Assembly (NCBI GenBank): GCA_036346355.1
Contig: CM070585.1
Location: forward strand, 387,001-451,000
Origin: Rhipidocladum racemiflorum
Lineage: Eukaryota > Streptophyta > Magnoliopsida > Poales > Poaceae
DNA length: 64,000 nucleotides
Reading direction: 5' to 3'
In this document: piece after piece, positions 37,801-49,900 of the stretch
Layout of the letters: the number at the start of each line of letters is the position of its first letter
Numbering within the stretch: the first letter of the stretch is position 1
Made by a program: the position numbers and the translations under genes
Notes under the pieces: model-generated
What the model was told of the DNA's origin: nothing
The model's database searches: none
Seen by the model: only the letters and a program-made list of their open reading frames with translations

Positions 37801-40800
37801 CTACCAATCCCGACGAGGGGTGATTGACTGACTTTGATCGTCCAGGAAGGACTTGTTGATCAGGCGAGCTCAAGTAACCAGGATGCCATGGCGGCAATGA
37901 CACTGATCTTGCAGGGATCTCAGGTTGATCTGACAGAGAGCTAGCAGAGCTGCTTCGAGGTGAATACGCTTTTGCATAATCCTGATTGGCTTCCCTAAAA
38001 AGCGACGAAGAACCACAACATCTTTTATGTATCATGTTAAAAATAATGGTTAGTATTGTTATGAATATGACTTGTATTGAATATGAGGGCCAATGGCCAC
38101 AATATATAGTGTACATGAGGAAGAGGAATAGGAATAGGACTCTATCTATAACAATAAGAGATAATATATCCTTAACACCCCCCACAAATGCAAGGCGTAT
38201 GCAATAGCATTGCATTTGGAAGAGATGAACTAAAAAGGGAAAATCCAAAGTCATAGTCTTGAAGTAGCCGTCGTAGCATGTAACTCCTGAAGAATCGGTA
38301 GCGAAGATAGCCAACGAAGAACCAAGTCGGTGAAGAAAAGTCGATGAAGAAGCCAAATCGGCGAAAAATCGAATGTATGGTAATTCGGCGAAGAAAAGCG
38401 ACGGAGACCAGTCGGCAGAAGAAGCTAGTCGATGGAGAAAAATCGGCGAAGAAGCCAAATCGACGAAGAAAAGTCGAGTGCATGGCGAGTCGACGAAGAA
38501 GAGCCGACGGGGACGAGTCGGCGAAGAAGAAGAAGCGAGGCAGTAGACAAAATAAGCCGAGGTAATAAGTGTTGACAAAAATGAGTCGAGCGATAGAAGA
38601 AGCCGGCGACGACGGAAGACAATCAAGAATCTTTAAGACTTGGATGGGCCTTGACGGAAGACTCAAGAAAATAAAAAATACTAAAAATACTAGTAGTAGA
38701 TACGAAAAGCAATTAGATCAAAACTCAGCGACACGACACGAGAAAATCATGTCGACGTCGAACCAAAGCTCATCGTCGATGGCCAAGGCAAGGAGAAGCC
38801 CCGATGATAGCGGCCGAAGGAGCGAGATAAACTCCAAATTGATAGCGGCAGTCATCGGCAAAAGCTCAAAAATATCAGCACCAAAAAGCTGAAGAAGCTT
38901 ACACTGTAGAAAACAGATAAGCCAAAGAGCCGAAACCAGATCGGGTAAAGGAAAACCCGAATCGGGTGAAGGAAAAACCGGAGCTGGAGTAGCTGTGCTG
39001 GAGCCGGACTTGAAACAAGCTTTCACAGAATTGAAGAAGCAAAAGATCTTAGAAAGTCACAGACGTTAGAGAATACTCCAATCCAGATTTTGAGGCAAAG
39101 GCTTTTCCACGGACTTGAACTGGGAGAACTGGGAGACAACCAAGCACGAGACGGCCAGATGGAGAGGAGCTCGTCGGGCGGCAGGCGGACGTCGGCGGCG
39201 CGGCAAGGCAGGGCCGCGCGGCAAGCGGACGCCAGCGGCGCGTCAGGCGGATGGCAACAGCGACGGCGCGTCAAGGCAGGGCCGCGCGGCAGGCGGACGC
39301 CGGCGGCGCGTCGGTCACTGAGCCAAGAAGGCCAACGATCTGTGGCGGCGGCGCCGGCGAAGAAGCTGAAGAAGCCAGCAGTCGAGCCCCCAAAGTGTGG
39401 TCGAGGAGCGAAGAAACAGACGGCGTCGTTGCTCCGGCGGCCGAGCACCAGCGGCCGGAACCCGTGCGGGTCACGCACGGCGAAGAGCTTGTCGGCCGTC
39501 AGGAATAGGAGCGAGTAGGCCCCCGCGAGGCGCTCGCACGCGTCGCAGATGCGCGCTAGCAGCGGCCGCGAGAGCGACGCTGCGATAAGGTGCAGGATGA
39601 CCTCCGTGTCGGAGGACGTTATGAAGATGGAGCCCCGCGCCTCCAGCTTGTTCCACAGCGCCTGGTAGTTGACGAGGTTGCCGTTGTCCGCCACGGCGAG
39701 CTGCCCGAAGCGGTAGCCGGCCAGGAACGGCTGCACGTTGCGCAGGGACGCGGCGGCACCGGCCGTGGAGTAGCGCACGTGCCCGATGACGGCGGGGCCG
39801 GGGAGCGAGGCCAGCCGGGAAGGGTCTCCGAACACTTCGGCGATGAGCTCGACGGACAGACGTCCGGGCGTTGAGCCAAAATCAAAGAAGAAGCCGCCGG
39901 CCGGACGGGTGCCGCCCCGGGAGTCTCCTCCTCCCGGGGCAGCGGATTAGATTTAAAACAGCGGAAGGAAGGAGCTAGGAAGAAAAAGCGCAGAACCAAA
40001 TCTGTGTTATGAATATGACTTGTATTGAATATGAGGGCCAATGGCCACAATATATAGTGTACATGAGGAAGAGGAATAGGAATAGGACTCTATCTATAAC
40101 AATAAGAGATAATATATCCTTAACAAGTATATAGTTGCTTGGGTTGAAATAGCAAATGCTGTATAATTGGCTTCATGTTCAGGGATGCATCAAGTTTTCT
40201 TTTTTGAGAAGATACATGAAGGGAAGGGTTCATACCTGGAGCAAGCAAGAGCCTCTTTGCAAATAAATAAGATTTGGCAGTACGGTTTGGCCTGTTTTTG
40301 CACCACAGATGCAACGTTTGATTTAGGTACTTGCCTCTTCCTGCTCACGAAAGATTCATTACAACATAAATAATTTGCTTTTCTCCGTTAAATGGAAGAG
40401 CTGACCTCTAGTTTAGACATGTTGATAACTAATAAAATCATACTTGCTTGTAGGAAGTTCAATGTCGTCTTGTGATTGCCATTTGCTATGCAAGAAATAT
40501 ACTCTAGAAAGACAAATGCTGGATTTTGTTACAAAAGGCAATGCTTTTAAGGGAAGCATTGCCTTCTTCATAATCCTGATGCCTTTCTTGTTACAGTACT
40601 TGTTAGCATGGCAAAATCACAATTGCAGCAATCAATAAATTTACATGCACAAAGATGTGCTAATTGCATTACTCAGATGGTGCTTTGATGTCTAGATTCT
40701 AGGAATAAAACTTTAAGATTCAGGAGGAAGCTAGGAATAAATGATGTATGATTTTTAATCAAGTATCATTATAAACAGGGAATAATTGTATCTCTGCATA

Positions 40801-41461
40801 CGTCGAGAAGGAAGAGGTTCCCATGACAAGCTTTGTAATGCTATGCTGATCAACGAGCTCTATAATGCCATTTGCAGCATTGTTATTCTCAATCACCAGG
40901 ATTTCAGCTTGCACCTGTAAATTTGCTGTTTTGGTGAGATAGCATATAATGCAAACATCTTCTGGTTAATAGAAAAGGCAAAAAGAGGATATCTTGTATT
41001 ACTGTCTCTCTCTCTCTCTCTCTCTCTCTCCAAAAAAAAAAGGCTACCTATAGCTCTTTTAGACCCTAAACGCGAAGCTAAATATTAATGTTACGCTATA
41101 TTAGCTACAAACATAATAGCTAGCAATAGCTCTACCGTTTGATGTAGCTTGTAACTAGCGATAGCTCTGCTGTCAATGGGCCAAGACATTAGGTCTATTT
41201 TGAAATCCAATATTACTAAAAGGTACAAATACATCTTTTATAAGCCTAAACTATGATAAAAACCTACTAAAAGAAACCGTTTTGTCCTTTTTTTAATAAT
41301 CCAACATTCATATTTCTCAGTGATTAAGTAGTTGTTGTTAAGAACATTTGGTTACATTTATCATTTATGGTCTTTTGGATATGTATTAGTATGTTGTTGA
41401 TTCCAAACTTGACTCATATATTTATCCATATTTTTATGATTTGTTTGGAGGTGACTTATAT

Positions 41462-41496
<35 letters not shown>

Positions 41497-42771
41497 ACGT
41501 ATATGTATATGTATATGTATATGTATATTAATTTTTTTAATAATGAAAATGCGACGAAGGATAATTTTCACGGTAGCTAACGACAACTACTATAGCTTTT
41601 TTTAGACCTTACCACAGAGCCGCGAAAATGGCGATTTAAACCCTTGTGTATACGCATCTTTTTCTTTTTAATAATTAGCTGATCACATTCTTATTCAAAT
41701 TGTTTTTTTTTAATAAAGCTTAGCCAGCCTAACACAAAATACATGGTTAACTTTTTGTTTTTGTTTTTGCCAGAGATACTCCCAAGCTACTATTAATAAA
41801 TGGACGCTGAAAAGTAAAACTTTATGATTTCATATTACATTTTTTTTCTTGAAAGTTGATTTCATATGACCTACGTAAATTAATTAACTTACCTTCAGAG
41901 ATACTTTGCAGTATTTCAGGTAGTGGTTCACAAGTGTGTTCATCTCCTCCTCCTCAATCTTTCTGTATGCTTTCAGCTCCTTTTCTTCTAGCTGACTTGC
42001 AGGAACCTTGCATAATCCTGCAAATATGGCAACACTGCAGGTAATCAGAGGGACCTGTATATACAGTGTATCGAATAAGGTGTTTCAAAAACCTATTGAA
42101 AAATAGTTGTGCAGCGTTTTATAATTATCTGATAGCAACAACACTTGACACAGAATACACACAGCAACAAATTAAACACTACATATGGTTCTTGTCAAGT
42201 TCATCAATATAATAATCTTTTGACGTGGTCTCTGTGAAATAGACGACAGAAAAGATCTTGGGAGACGCGGATGAAATCCATCAAGAGCAAACTTTGATCT
42301 TCTTCCTCCAGTATAGGCGATTCCTTTCTGAAATAACTGCAATGTTGACAGAAATAACAGTTGAACAGTAACAGAACCTTATTATCTTTATAAATTTCTT
42401 GATTTGTTCATCTGTATCTGTTTTGCGGGTGGCTCGATCTCTGTCCAGTACATCCAAGCAATAGAAAAGGGCAAGCTAGTAGATACATTTGAAAAGGTCA
42501 ACCCAAGTAAAGTTGATGCCTCACCGCTCATAATTCTCTGGGCAGGCTGGTGGACATGCAGCAGGAGAAGCCTGGGAATGGGATCACCCTGCAGGATGTT
42601 CCGAGCTGCCCAGAGGATGTTGGACTTGCCGTCGTTGAGGTCCTTCCCGACCGCCACGTAGAGCTTTCCTCCTCCGTCGTCCGCGGCGGCAGCCTCCTCG
42701 TGGATCTCTCTGAGGCTGGTGCTCCTGGCCGGAGTCCCGTTTGATCGACTGCTCCCTCTGCGCGTGAACAT
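34858..42771 (-). CDS. U-box E3 ligase with USP-like and protein kinase domains (PUB33-like)
   Basis: Nine exons: 42525-42771, 41893-42017, 40802-40914, 40236-40340, 37607-37994, 36917-37048, 36260-36721, 35433-36179 and 34858-35046. They join in phase to 835 aa, close to the length of Arabidopsis PUB33. Residues about 37-200 are a USP-like domain (KLYVAVGKDLNDGKSNILWA, LLLHVHQPAQRIM, ITKLVMGTSSFS). A Ser-rich linker and a long coiled coil follow. The kinase has IGHGGCASVYKG, VAIKKF, HGDLKPANVLLD, GDFGIS and GTLGYIDPGY. Its catalytic loop has HGD instead of HRD, a non-RD type. The U-box closes the protein (FICPMTQEIMRDPHIAADGF, then FTHYELTPNNALRFAIQEW). The family couples ubiquitin ligation with a kinase-like module, often in stress or development. 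A 2069-bp LTR element fills the intron 37995-40235 but leaves the splice sites intact. Confidence 0.93.
38057..38177 (-). repeat. 3' LTR of the captured-gene element
   Basis: Identical over 121 bp to 40005-40125. Read on the minus strand it begins TGTTAAGGATAT and ends ATTCATAACA, with a TATA-like CACTATATATTG inside. Confidence 0.92.
38290..38570. repeat. Degenerate short tandem repeats (GTCGGCGAAGAA type)
   Basis: Many variants of a 12-18 bp unit, such as GTCGATGAAGAAGCC, GTCGGCGAAGAAG and GTCGACGAAGAAG, fill this part of the LTR element. Any open frame through it is a repeat artefact. Confidence 0.6.
39181..39320. repeat. GC-rich tandem duplication inside the LTR element
   Basis: A unit of about 50 bp with GGCAGGGCCGCGCGGCA as its core occurs near 39202 and again near 39270, separated by a short spacer. 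It lies downstream of the captured gene fragment in the reading direction of the element. Confidence 0.6.
39418..39855 (-). pseudogene. Captured fragment of amidophosphoribosyltransferase (PurF/ASE type)
   Basis: Minus-strand frame reads ELIAEVFGDPSRLASLPG, GHVRYSTAGAAASLRNVQPF, AGYRFGQLAVADNGNLVNY, SSDTEVILHLIA, RICDACERLAGAYSLLFLT and AVRDPHGFRPLVLGRRSN. This is the inside of the class-II glutamine amidotransferase domain of the enzyme that makes phosphoribosylamine, the first step of plastid purine synthesis. The N-terminal catalytic Cys and the whole phosphoribosyltransferase domain are absent, so it cannot be an enzyme. The usual His before NGN (AHNGNLVN) is Asp here. It is open for about 146 codons without a stop. 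The fragment probably came from a nuclear gene elsewhere and moved with the element. Confidence 0.88.
40005..40125 (-). repeat. 5' LTR of the captured-gene element
   Basis: Identical to 38057-38177 over its 121 bp. On the minus strand it is followed by CAGATTTGGTTCTGCGC, where a tRNA primer site would be expected. The match to a particular tRNA was not established. Confidence 0.92.
41004..41031. repeat. (CT)n microsatellite in an intron
   Basis: About 14 CT units followed by a run of A, inside the 978-bp second intron of the U-box kinase gene (40915-41892). Confidence 0.9.
41462..41530. repeat. (AT)n and (GTATAT)n microsatellite in an intron
   Basis: A pure AT run of about 22 bp passes into repeated GTATAT units, inside the same U-box kinase intron. 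Confidence 0.9.
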
Positions 42772-43683
42772 CCTCTCGACGGCGGCAATGACAGAGGAGG
42801 GGACAGCGGCGGGGCAACGGAGGCGAACAAGGCAATGAATGGGGGAGAAGTGACCCCAGCCGTTGCAACGAACCAACACTTAGGTGTGTGTGTGGGATTT
42901 CCGTACGTATATGTACCAGATGGTTTAAGAAAAAAAATCATCACATCACGAACTAAGTGATACAAATTTCTTTTTTTTTTAAAAAGGCTCGGTAGCCTCC
43001 ACACGTCTTCCTCAGCCTGGGGTTTGGATTCATCGTACTAGCACGGAAGGGCATGGATTCCTTTCGGCTGTACATGAATGTCTGATAAGTTATATGTGAC
43101 GTTTTTCCGACGAAAATACCATTCACGGTGAATTTCGGAGAAGTTTCCTCTGGCTTGTACTAGTTTTTTATTTCTCACTAATTCAGTCAATATATATATA
43201 TACACACATACATACATATATATGTATGTAAAATGGTTCCATATCCCGGGCTTCTTGTTGCACAGCTGCAAGCGAACTTGTGGTGTGCGGCTTTGAAACC
43301 GGCCATCTCATCTCTTTTCTACGACAAAAGAAATAAAGAAATCTCACATCACATGATTGCATTCGTGGTGGCACGTATTCCGAGGCGTATTACGACTTGT
43401 CGGGTGGAGGTCAACCCTTCCTTTGGTAGTGGGTACGACTGTAATTAACCATCCATCTTGATTAGTAGTTGTGCAATGCAATACCACTATACCAGTGGAG
43501 GAGTAGTATACGGAATTGAACAGCAATGCTGCTCCTATAGTCTATATACGTCACGCATGTTTTTAATTGCGCGCTGCGTGGAATAAGTGGTGGTATATGC
43601 GATGGGCGATGCTTCAATTCCATCGTCCGTGCTTGTCATACGCGATCGACGACTACATTAATTGAGACCCAAGCATCAAGTAA
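42772..43683. other. 5' flank of the U-box kinase gene
   Basis: The GC-rich 42772-42880 is the likely 5' leader. The rest holds no gene that I can support. An AT/AC dinucleotide patch lies at about 43191-43230. Confidence 0.45.
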
Positions 43684-44012
43684 GGCAGCTATTCCCAATG
43701 GGTAGTATCATACTCATTAATTAGCTGCTACATAGGATTTTTTTGCTGATGTGGCAAAGCAATAAATATGAGGGAGAAGAAAGCTGTATCTTGAGCAAGA
43801 TACAGCTTTGGCACGATATCTTAGGCCATGGCACATAATCTAATGCTCTGGGTCCACTTTCATAGACACAACATCACACCAATTAATTATTTTAAACATA
43901 TAAGTATGATACTATGCATTGTAGAGAGTGTTTCTTCAATGCAGTATCATACTTTTCATCCTATGTGGTATTCTTGGATATTGGAGTATGATACTTTGCA
44001 CTGGGAATAGCC
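43684..44012. mobile_element. Tourist-like MITE, 329 bp
   Basis: The ends are inverted repeats. The left reads GGCAGCTATTCCCAATGG then AGTATCATACTC; the right, on the other strand, reads GGCTATTCCCAGTGCAAAG then TATCATACTCC. The 3-bp TAA at 43681-43683 and 44013-44015 is the target duplication expected of PIF/Harbinger-type elements. Confidence 0.82.
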
Positions 44013-44015
44013 TAA

Positions 44016-44794
44016 TAGTATGTTATCTATATCTCTAATTCTCTATATATACTATACTAACATTAGGATGTACGACAATCAGCCAACCGCACGTTGCTTC
44101 GCATTTTTCCCCGCGTGACACCTGTCTCGCGACACGTGGCGTGTGGCTGGCATATGGTGTCATTTTTTTTTTGCAAAAAACTCTCCGCAAATTCCCTAAA
44201 TTACATATAGATTTTTTTGCGTACAAGCCCCAAAAAATCTGAAATACTTTTCCACCTCATAGGCCCTACAAAAAATCTTAAATTACGTTTGGGTCCATTT
44301 TTCCACAAAGGACCCCTTTAAAAATTCCCCAATTAGCACGACATGTGCATGGCACCATTTTTTTCAAAAAAAACTCCCTGCAAATTCTCCAAATTAAGTA
44401 TATATCTTTTTTGCATAAAAACCCAAAAAATCAAAATCCATTTTTTCTCTCGTAAGCCCTACAAAAATTCCTAAATTACCTTTAGGTCCATGCGATTTTT
44501 ACCATTGTGCGCACGGCAACAGACGGAAGCAGATCCGGTGCAGTCCCTCTGGGACTACAACTTAAGCAGTCTCAAGAGGTGTAGATTGTCCGATCGAGCA
44601 AATGAACGGCTCAAATCTTTGAAATCCATGTGCTACAATACTTTTGCTACGGTACTTTCAGATCAATCTAGACCATGACCCCAACTTGTCCATCTTTCAC
44701 CAGAAATCACCAGAAACCATCGACGACGTGTGCCCTAATACATCTCCATGTCAGGGTCGTAACATCTGCCTACTAGATCCACATGGGAATCTTA
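44016..44794. other. Intergenic DNA with an internal AT-rich duplication
   Basis: No gene. Two related stretches at about 44160-44290 and 44345-44490 share phrases such as CAAATTC.CCAAATTA, CCCTACAAAAA and CCTAAATTAC, so this looks like an old imperfect direct duplication. Confidence 0.4.
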
Positions 44795-45070
44795 GGGTGC
44801 GTTTGGTTCGCTGTATCAGGTTGAACCGAACCGTTCCGTACAGGATTTAATCTCGTTTATGCATTTGGTTGACTGAATGGAACCATCTGGTACGGGATGA
44901 GATGGTACAGATTCCTAGAATATTCCTTGAAGATGCTGTATCGTTTGATACGGCGAATTCGGCTGAACCGATCGGTACGGGACCGACCGGTACCATCCCA
45001 TCCAGGATAATCCCATCCATCTTATACCATCCCATCCCATTCAGCTTGGTACATCCAACCAAACACACCC
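44795..45070. mobile_element. MITE, 276 bp, with TTA target duplication
   Basis: The left end GGGTGCGTTTGGTT and the right end AACCAAACACACCC are inverted repeats with one mismatch. TTA flanks both sides (44792-44794, 45071-45073), fitting a Tourist/PIF-Harbinger MITE. The interior contains repeated GGTACGGGA and CCCATCC motifs. Confidence 0.8.
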
Positions 45071-45227
45071 TTAAGGACGTCGATCGATCGCTTAATTAAT
45101 TAATTGGTGACATATGCAAAATTAAGAGAGAATATAGTACACCTAGTGCTAGTGGGCGATGGATGGATGGATGTGACGCGTATACGCAGCAGCTAAGCAA
45201 TACACGTCCAGAGGAGGAGTAAGACTA

Positions 45228-45463
45228 TCTCCAGCAATTTCCCTTCATTTCATTCCCTTCCCTATTTCCTTCCTCATATTCATTCCCTTTATTTCCTACC
45301 ATCTCCAACAGCTTCCCCTCAAGAGAATTTGTGAAGGGATTGGAGAGAGAATCCCTTTCTATCCAGATTCTCTCTCCAAATCCCGTCCGAAGGGAATCGC
45401 AAAGGGAATCCGCTGGAGCACTTGGGATCTGTTCGTGAAGGGATTTGGACGCTGAAGGGAAGC
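45228..45463. repeat. Truncated MITE-like block
   Basis: Begins GACTATCTCCAGCAATTTCCC and contains repeated AAGGGA/TCCCTT motifs in both orientations. The expected inverted right end was not seen. The block is cut at 45464, where the LTR-like sequence starts. Confidence 0.35.
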
Positions 45464-46060
45464 TGTCGGGGATTGGGCTATTTCCTATAAGGATCATTCT
45501 GCCCCGACGGTCGAGCAGCTCCCGACCATGGGCTTGGATGCGATACCCAAGCGTGAGCCTCGGGCATTATCACGCTCGGGCACAAGTATACTCGTAATAT
45601 CGAAGCAAAGCATGGTCGGCTATAAGCCTCAAAGACGTGCCCGAGTAACCATGCTCGGAAAGGATGCGGGATGATAGAAGCCAGACCAAAGGCATGCTCG
45701 GAGATTGCCGGATGACATGGTCAACCCATAAACAGGGGAGTGGCGACTATTTCGCCAAGGAGTTATACCAATAATTCAAACTTGGCGAGAATCATGGACA
45801 CGTCCAAAGAGGGCAACGGGCGTGATCTTAGGAATCAGTTACCATGTATGTACATAGGCACCTAGTATTTAAACCTCTCTCCATCAACAGAGAAAGGGCA
45901 TCCCGTGGGGAGATCCACGTACTTGTATCCATCATTTCAATACAGAAAAACGCCATCGGGCGACTGGATGTAGGGCTATTATCTCGATCATGATAGGCCT
46001 GAACCAGGATAAAATCCTTGTGTTTCTGTCTGTTCTAAGGGACCATCTTCCACGTCTTTG
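45464..46060 (+). repeat. Gypsy-type LTR-like fragment
   Basis: Begins TGTCGGGGATTGGGC, a common start of grass gypsy LTRs, with several CTCGGGCA motifs and GGCCTGAACCAGGATAAAAT near 45993. A clear CA end and target duplication were not found, so it is a solo or truncated LTR. Confidence 0.45.
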
Positions 46061-46307
46061 TCTAAAAATATAAGAATAAGTACAATAGCAAAGCTCACTA
46101 CAGATTAATAGTAAGTTAAAAGTCAGCTTGTATAATAATTGTCTCTAAAAGTTGTTACAAGATGTTGTACAATAACTATCTCTTCTCTCTTGTACATAAA
46201 TAATCTACCTATGCTTCAATGTAAAGTTGGCTATTAAATAAGAGTCAGTTCTTTTCTCTCTCTTCTTTTTCTCACTCTTCCACGTAGACCAAAGCTGATG
46301 TGTACTA

Positions 46308-46567
46308 CTCCCTCCGGTCTGGTAATATCTGTCGTTTTGGACATCGACACGGTCTTCAAAACACAACTCTGACCGCTAATTTTTATTATAATATATTTAT
46401 AAAACCTAATAAAATTATAATATTATGAAAGTACTTCTCGAGACAAGTCTACACATATAATTTTTATGTATCCAATTTAAATATTTAAAAATATATTGTT
46501 AGTCAAAGTTTCAGAAGTTTGACCATCACTATGTCCAAAACGACAGGTATTACCAAACCGGAGGGAG
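46308..46567. mobile_element. Stowaway MITE, 260 bp
   Basis: Terminal inverted repeats CTCCCTCCGGT and ACCGGAGGGAG with the TA target duplication at 46306-46307 and 46568-46569. No coding capacity, as is usual for Tc1/mariner-derived MITEs. Confidence 0.95.
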
Positions 46568-46955
46568 TACATGTTAAGAGACAGTTAAGATGATCTTGTT
46601 GTACATGCCCTAAGTCATATTTTGACTTTGCACAAGGATTAAGATTGCGCTAAAATTGATAAAGGTATGAGATAAAATGATTTAGATGCCCCCATTTAAT
46701 TGTTTTAGAAGATGAAAGATATATTTTGTGTGAGCGGTAATGAAAAAATGCATATGGTTGAGAGAGAATAAATATAGGTATAAAAGAAAATGCCTCATTA
46801 AATCTACATGCAAGTCATATATTTATAGATATGACCATTCAAAAAATAAACTTTATAAACTTGAACAGAAGAAGTATCGTTCTCAATATCTATATAGATT
46901 AAGATTTTTCCAAAAAGATTTTCTCACGCGCGGACCAAATTGCATCTAGAATCTA

Positions 46956-49900
46956 CTAGGAACGTGTACGCGGCGGCACGCCGCGTAGGTTAGCAAGCAC
47001 GAATTGCCGCCGCGTAGGTTAGCAAGCGTGAATAATATAGTAACATATGTGATAAGGCAATGAGCCAGGAAACAAACTATATGAGAAAAGTGTTGTATAT
47101 ATGAGATCCGAGTATCTACCAATTGAAAGTGTTGTGTATAAATGGGATAAATTATATTTATGAGACTTTAAATCAAGGAGAAAACAACCAGGCGAGATTT
47201 TTCAACATGTCTAAAATGGCCAAACTGAATGCATAGAAGCTAATGTTCTCCATTAATAATTTAGAATCTCATCAACACCGCCATAGTTCGCTCCATTCGA
47301 AAAAGAAATAATAAAGAAGTTAGCATATATCGATCATGAAAGAAATGTAAGTAAATGTAGCGTAGGGCAATATAAGTTTTAGTTAAAGAATCATTATTAA
47401 TTACACAACGAATATATAACAATTGTTTAGATTTGTTAGTTTAGGTTAAACGATCATGCTTCATAGTGGGCCATGCAATAGAGTTGGTAAAGCAAGAAGT
47501 TATCTATTGTCTTCCACCATTTCTTTTGGAAGGTAACTAAACTGAGTTAATAATGGCGCGATTCACGAAGGTGTTAATAATCAACGTAAATGAAACAAAA
47601 ATACTTGATCGTAAACTTTACTTCCAAGATCATAAACTTCACCCTGAAGGCAATCATTTTCACTCAATCTTGGGGCTTCGGCTCTATAGCATCGTAAGCT
47701 CCAGTGATATATGCAATCAATATTGCCCGATAAAAGAAGATAAGCATTTATTTTTCTAGTAACCTTAATCAGATGTCTAAGCGCAGATAGCCTCATGAAG
47801 ATCAAGATTTTCGAAAATAGTGGAATCATGTGTTGGTATAAGAAAAATTGCAAAAATAGCTCTCTGAGCATCCATGTTTATCACAAAAATGATAATATCG
47901 TTTCAAACAATTACATTACTTTGTAGCAAGATAATTTGCGCCAAGAGGGCTTTTGTACTATTCGGTTCAAGCCGTACACCAAGAAGTTTCCATAATGATG
48001 GTAGTGTAGGTAGAATTTACATAGCAAAGCTTTTCTAGTGGTATGTTTTGATTGAAATTTTGAAAATCAGCATCCTACTTGGATTGCGAAACACATCTTG
48101 TATGTTTAGTAAATAAATTCATGTGAGAAACATAGCACAGGATTGGAAACTCAAAAGTATCAACCAATATGACAAAGAAACCTTCCAAATAAGAAAGTAG
48201 ATGTGTTAGCCGATTGGTCTCTTTGGGCATGAAGCGGATAATGCACTGGAAGAATCAGATAGCAACCCATTACTTAAAATAAAGTTAATACAAATAAAAG
48301 TACAGGATGCAAATGAGTTAATAAATACGCGAATATTTGACCCTGCTTTGGTGAATTCAACATGTCGGTGCTCTGCGTCGCGCTCTAGGTGAGCTTCGAG
48401 AAATGGTTCATTTTGCAAACCAATCTCGGTGGATTTCACTATCCTTTGCTGTTAAAAACGTAAGTAAAAATAAAGTAGGCAAAATTTTAGAATCGACGTG
48501 AATCATTTTTCCATAAAGGGAGAATAAGAACAAGGAATTTGCACATAGCAACAAAATGACACAAATAGCATAAAAACATTCTTTGACCAGCCATAGCCTA
48601 GATAAGGCAAGCTATACAAAGAAAAGAAGTCATTATTTAGATGCAAAATTACATGGGAAAAAGTACCAGGCATACAAGAAACTTTGAAAGCTGCCAAAGC
48701 ATACAACCGATGACAAAAGGTCAAAGTTTAAGGCATGAAACACAAATAGTGATTTTTATCTCTTGAATCACTAAAACCGCATCATGTCCATAATGTGCAC
48801 AAGACTAATGAAGTTTCAGACGCTGCGTATGGAATTAAATATAATATCTTTACGTAGATACTGAAGAAAAACACGGGCGCGCAAGCAGCTCATGGGAACT
48901 TCAAGATAAAAGTTGCTCAAATGATGGTAAGCACATGCAAACTTTAAAGCAAACCTTGGAAACACTTCTACAAAAGCAATCAGATTGATCGTCTCCTCAA
49001 TTCCAAAGCTTCATAACCACTGTACATGAGGGAGGAGTCATATTCAATTAGCTTGTACTCCAAGGCATACGATAAGATCCACGATAATCATCGCAAAGAG
49101 CAATGTATGCATTCACTAACCGTGATAGAAATAAAGCCTAAGGTAAGGTTTAAGAGACACAAGTGATAAACAAAATGACCTACCACTGATGCATCACTTG
49201 GGACAGATAATAGCAAAGCTTCATCAGAGCAGATACATCAACCTCGAGGTAAACTTCATGGAACCTTTTCATTACATTTCAAAACGATTAAGAACCAATG
49301 TAAAAGAAGGAGAACAATCGCGAAATCAAACAATAGAATCTTGAAAATACAAAATCTAAAACTACCAATGTGCATCGAACTACAAATGTGCCCAGAGACG
49401 ATAATGTGGAGCGATAATATCTTCTATTTGTTAGTAATAATAGATATCAATCCTATGACACGGTATCCGCCATCATGTTTTTCGTAACATTTGAAACCTC
49501 CACACTATACCAAACAGATGCACTCATTATTTTTTATGCATTATAGCACACATAATTTATAAAAGAAAGACACTAAATCTACATTTTTAAAGGACATTTT
49601 CTTAGAAGATTCAGAATAAGGAAAGTAAATCAACATAATTTATAAAAAGAAAGACACTAAATTTACATTTTTAAAGCTGACATTCTCCCAAAAATTCCAA
49701 TTACTTTTTTATTTTCAAAATTCTAAAGCGGGTATGTAGGGAATTGAGAAATTCCACCAAGGTAAGTAAAGAACTCGTTACAAATAAAGCAGAACTAATA
49801 AGGGTAAGAAACAAGAAAAAAAAACACATTTGATACCGTAACATTCGTGTGATAACTTGCAACTAATTCTTCCCTCTGGGTAATCTTTCCCATTTGGCAA

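Larger units (their letters stand above)
38057..40125 (-). mobile_element. Young LTR element carrying a captured purine-synthesis gene fragment
   Basis: Two 121-bp direct repeats (38057-38177, 40005-40125), identical by eye, with TG...CA ends. The whole is flanked by AGTAT at 38052-38056 and 40126-40130. On the minus strand TTTGTGGGGGG stands directly before the 38177-side LTR, as a polypurine tract should, so the element runs on the minus strand like its host gene. It has no gag or pol and is therefore non-autonomous, TRIM-like in LTR size. Its interior holds a fragment of amidophosphoribosyltransferase (39418-39855) and GC-rich tandem repeats. Confidence 0.9.

Noticed and set aside
39023..39417. 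Continuation of the ATase frame into an Arg/Pro/Ala-rich tail
   Set aside because: Past about 39418 the homology stops and the frame runs through GC-rich tandem repeats, so it is not part of the enzyme.
45464..46110. Complete solo LTR with GAAGC duplication
   Set aside because: The left flank is GAAGC but no CA followed by GAAGC exists on the right, so it is left as a fragment.
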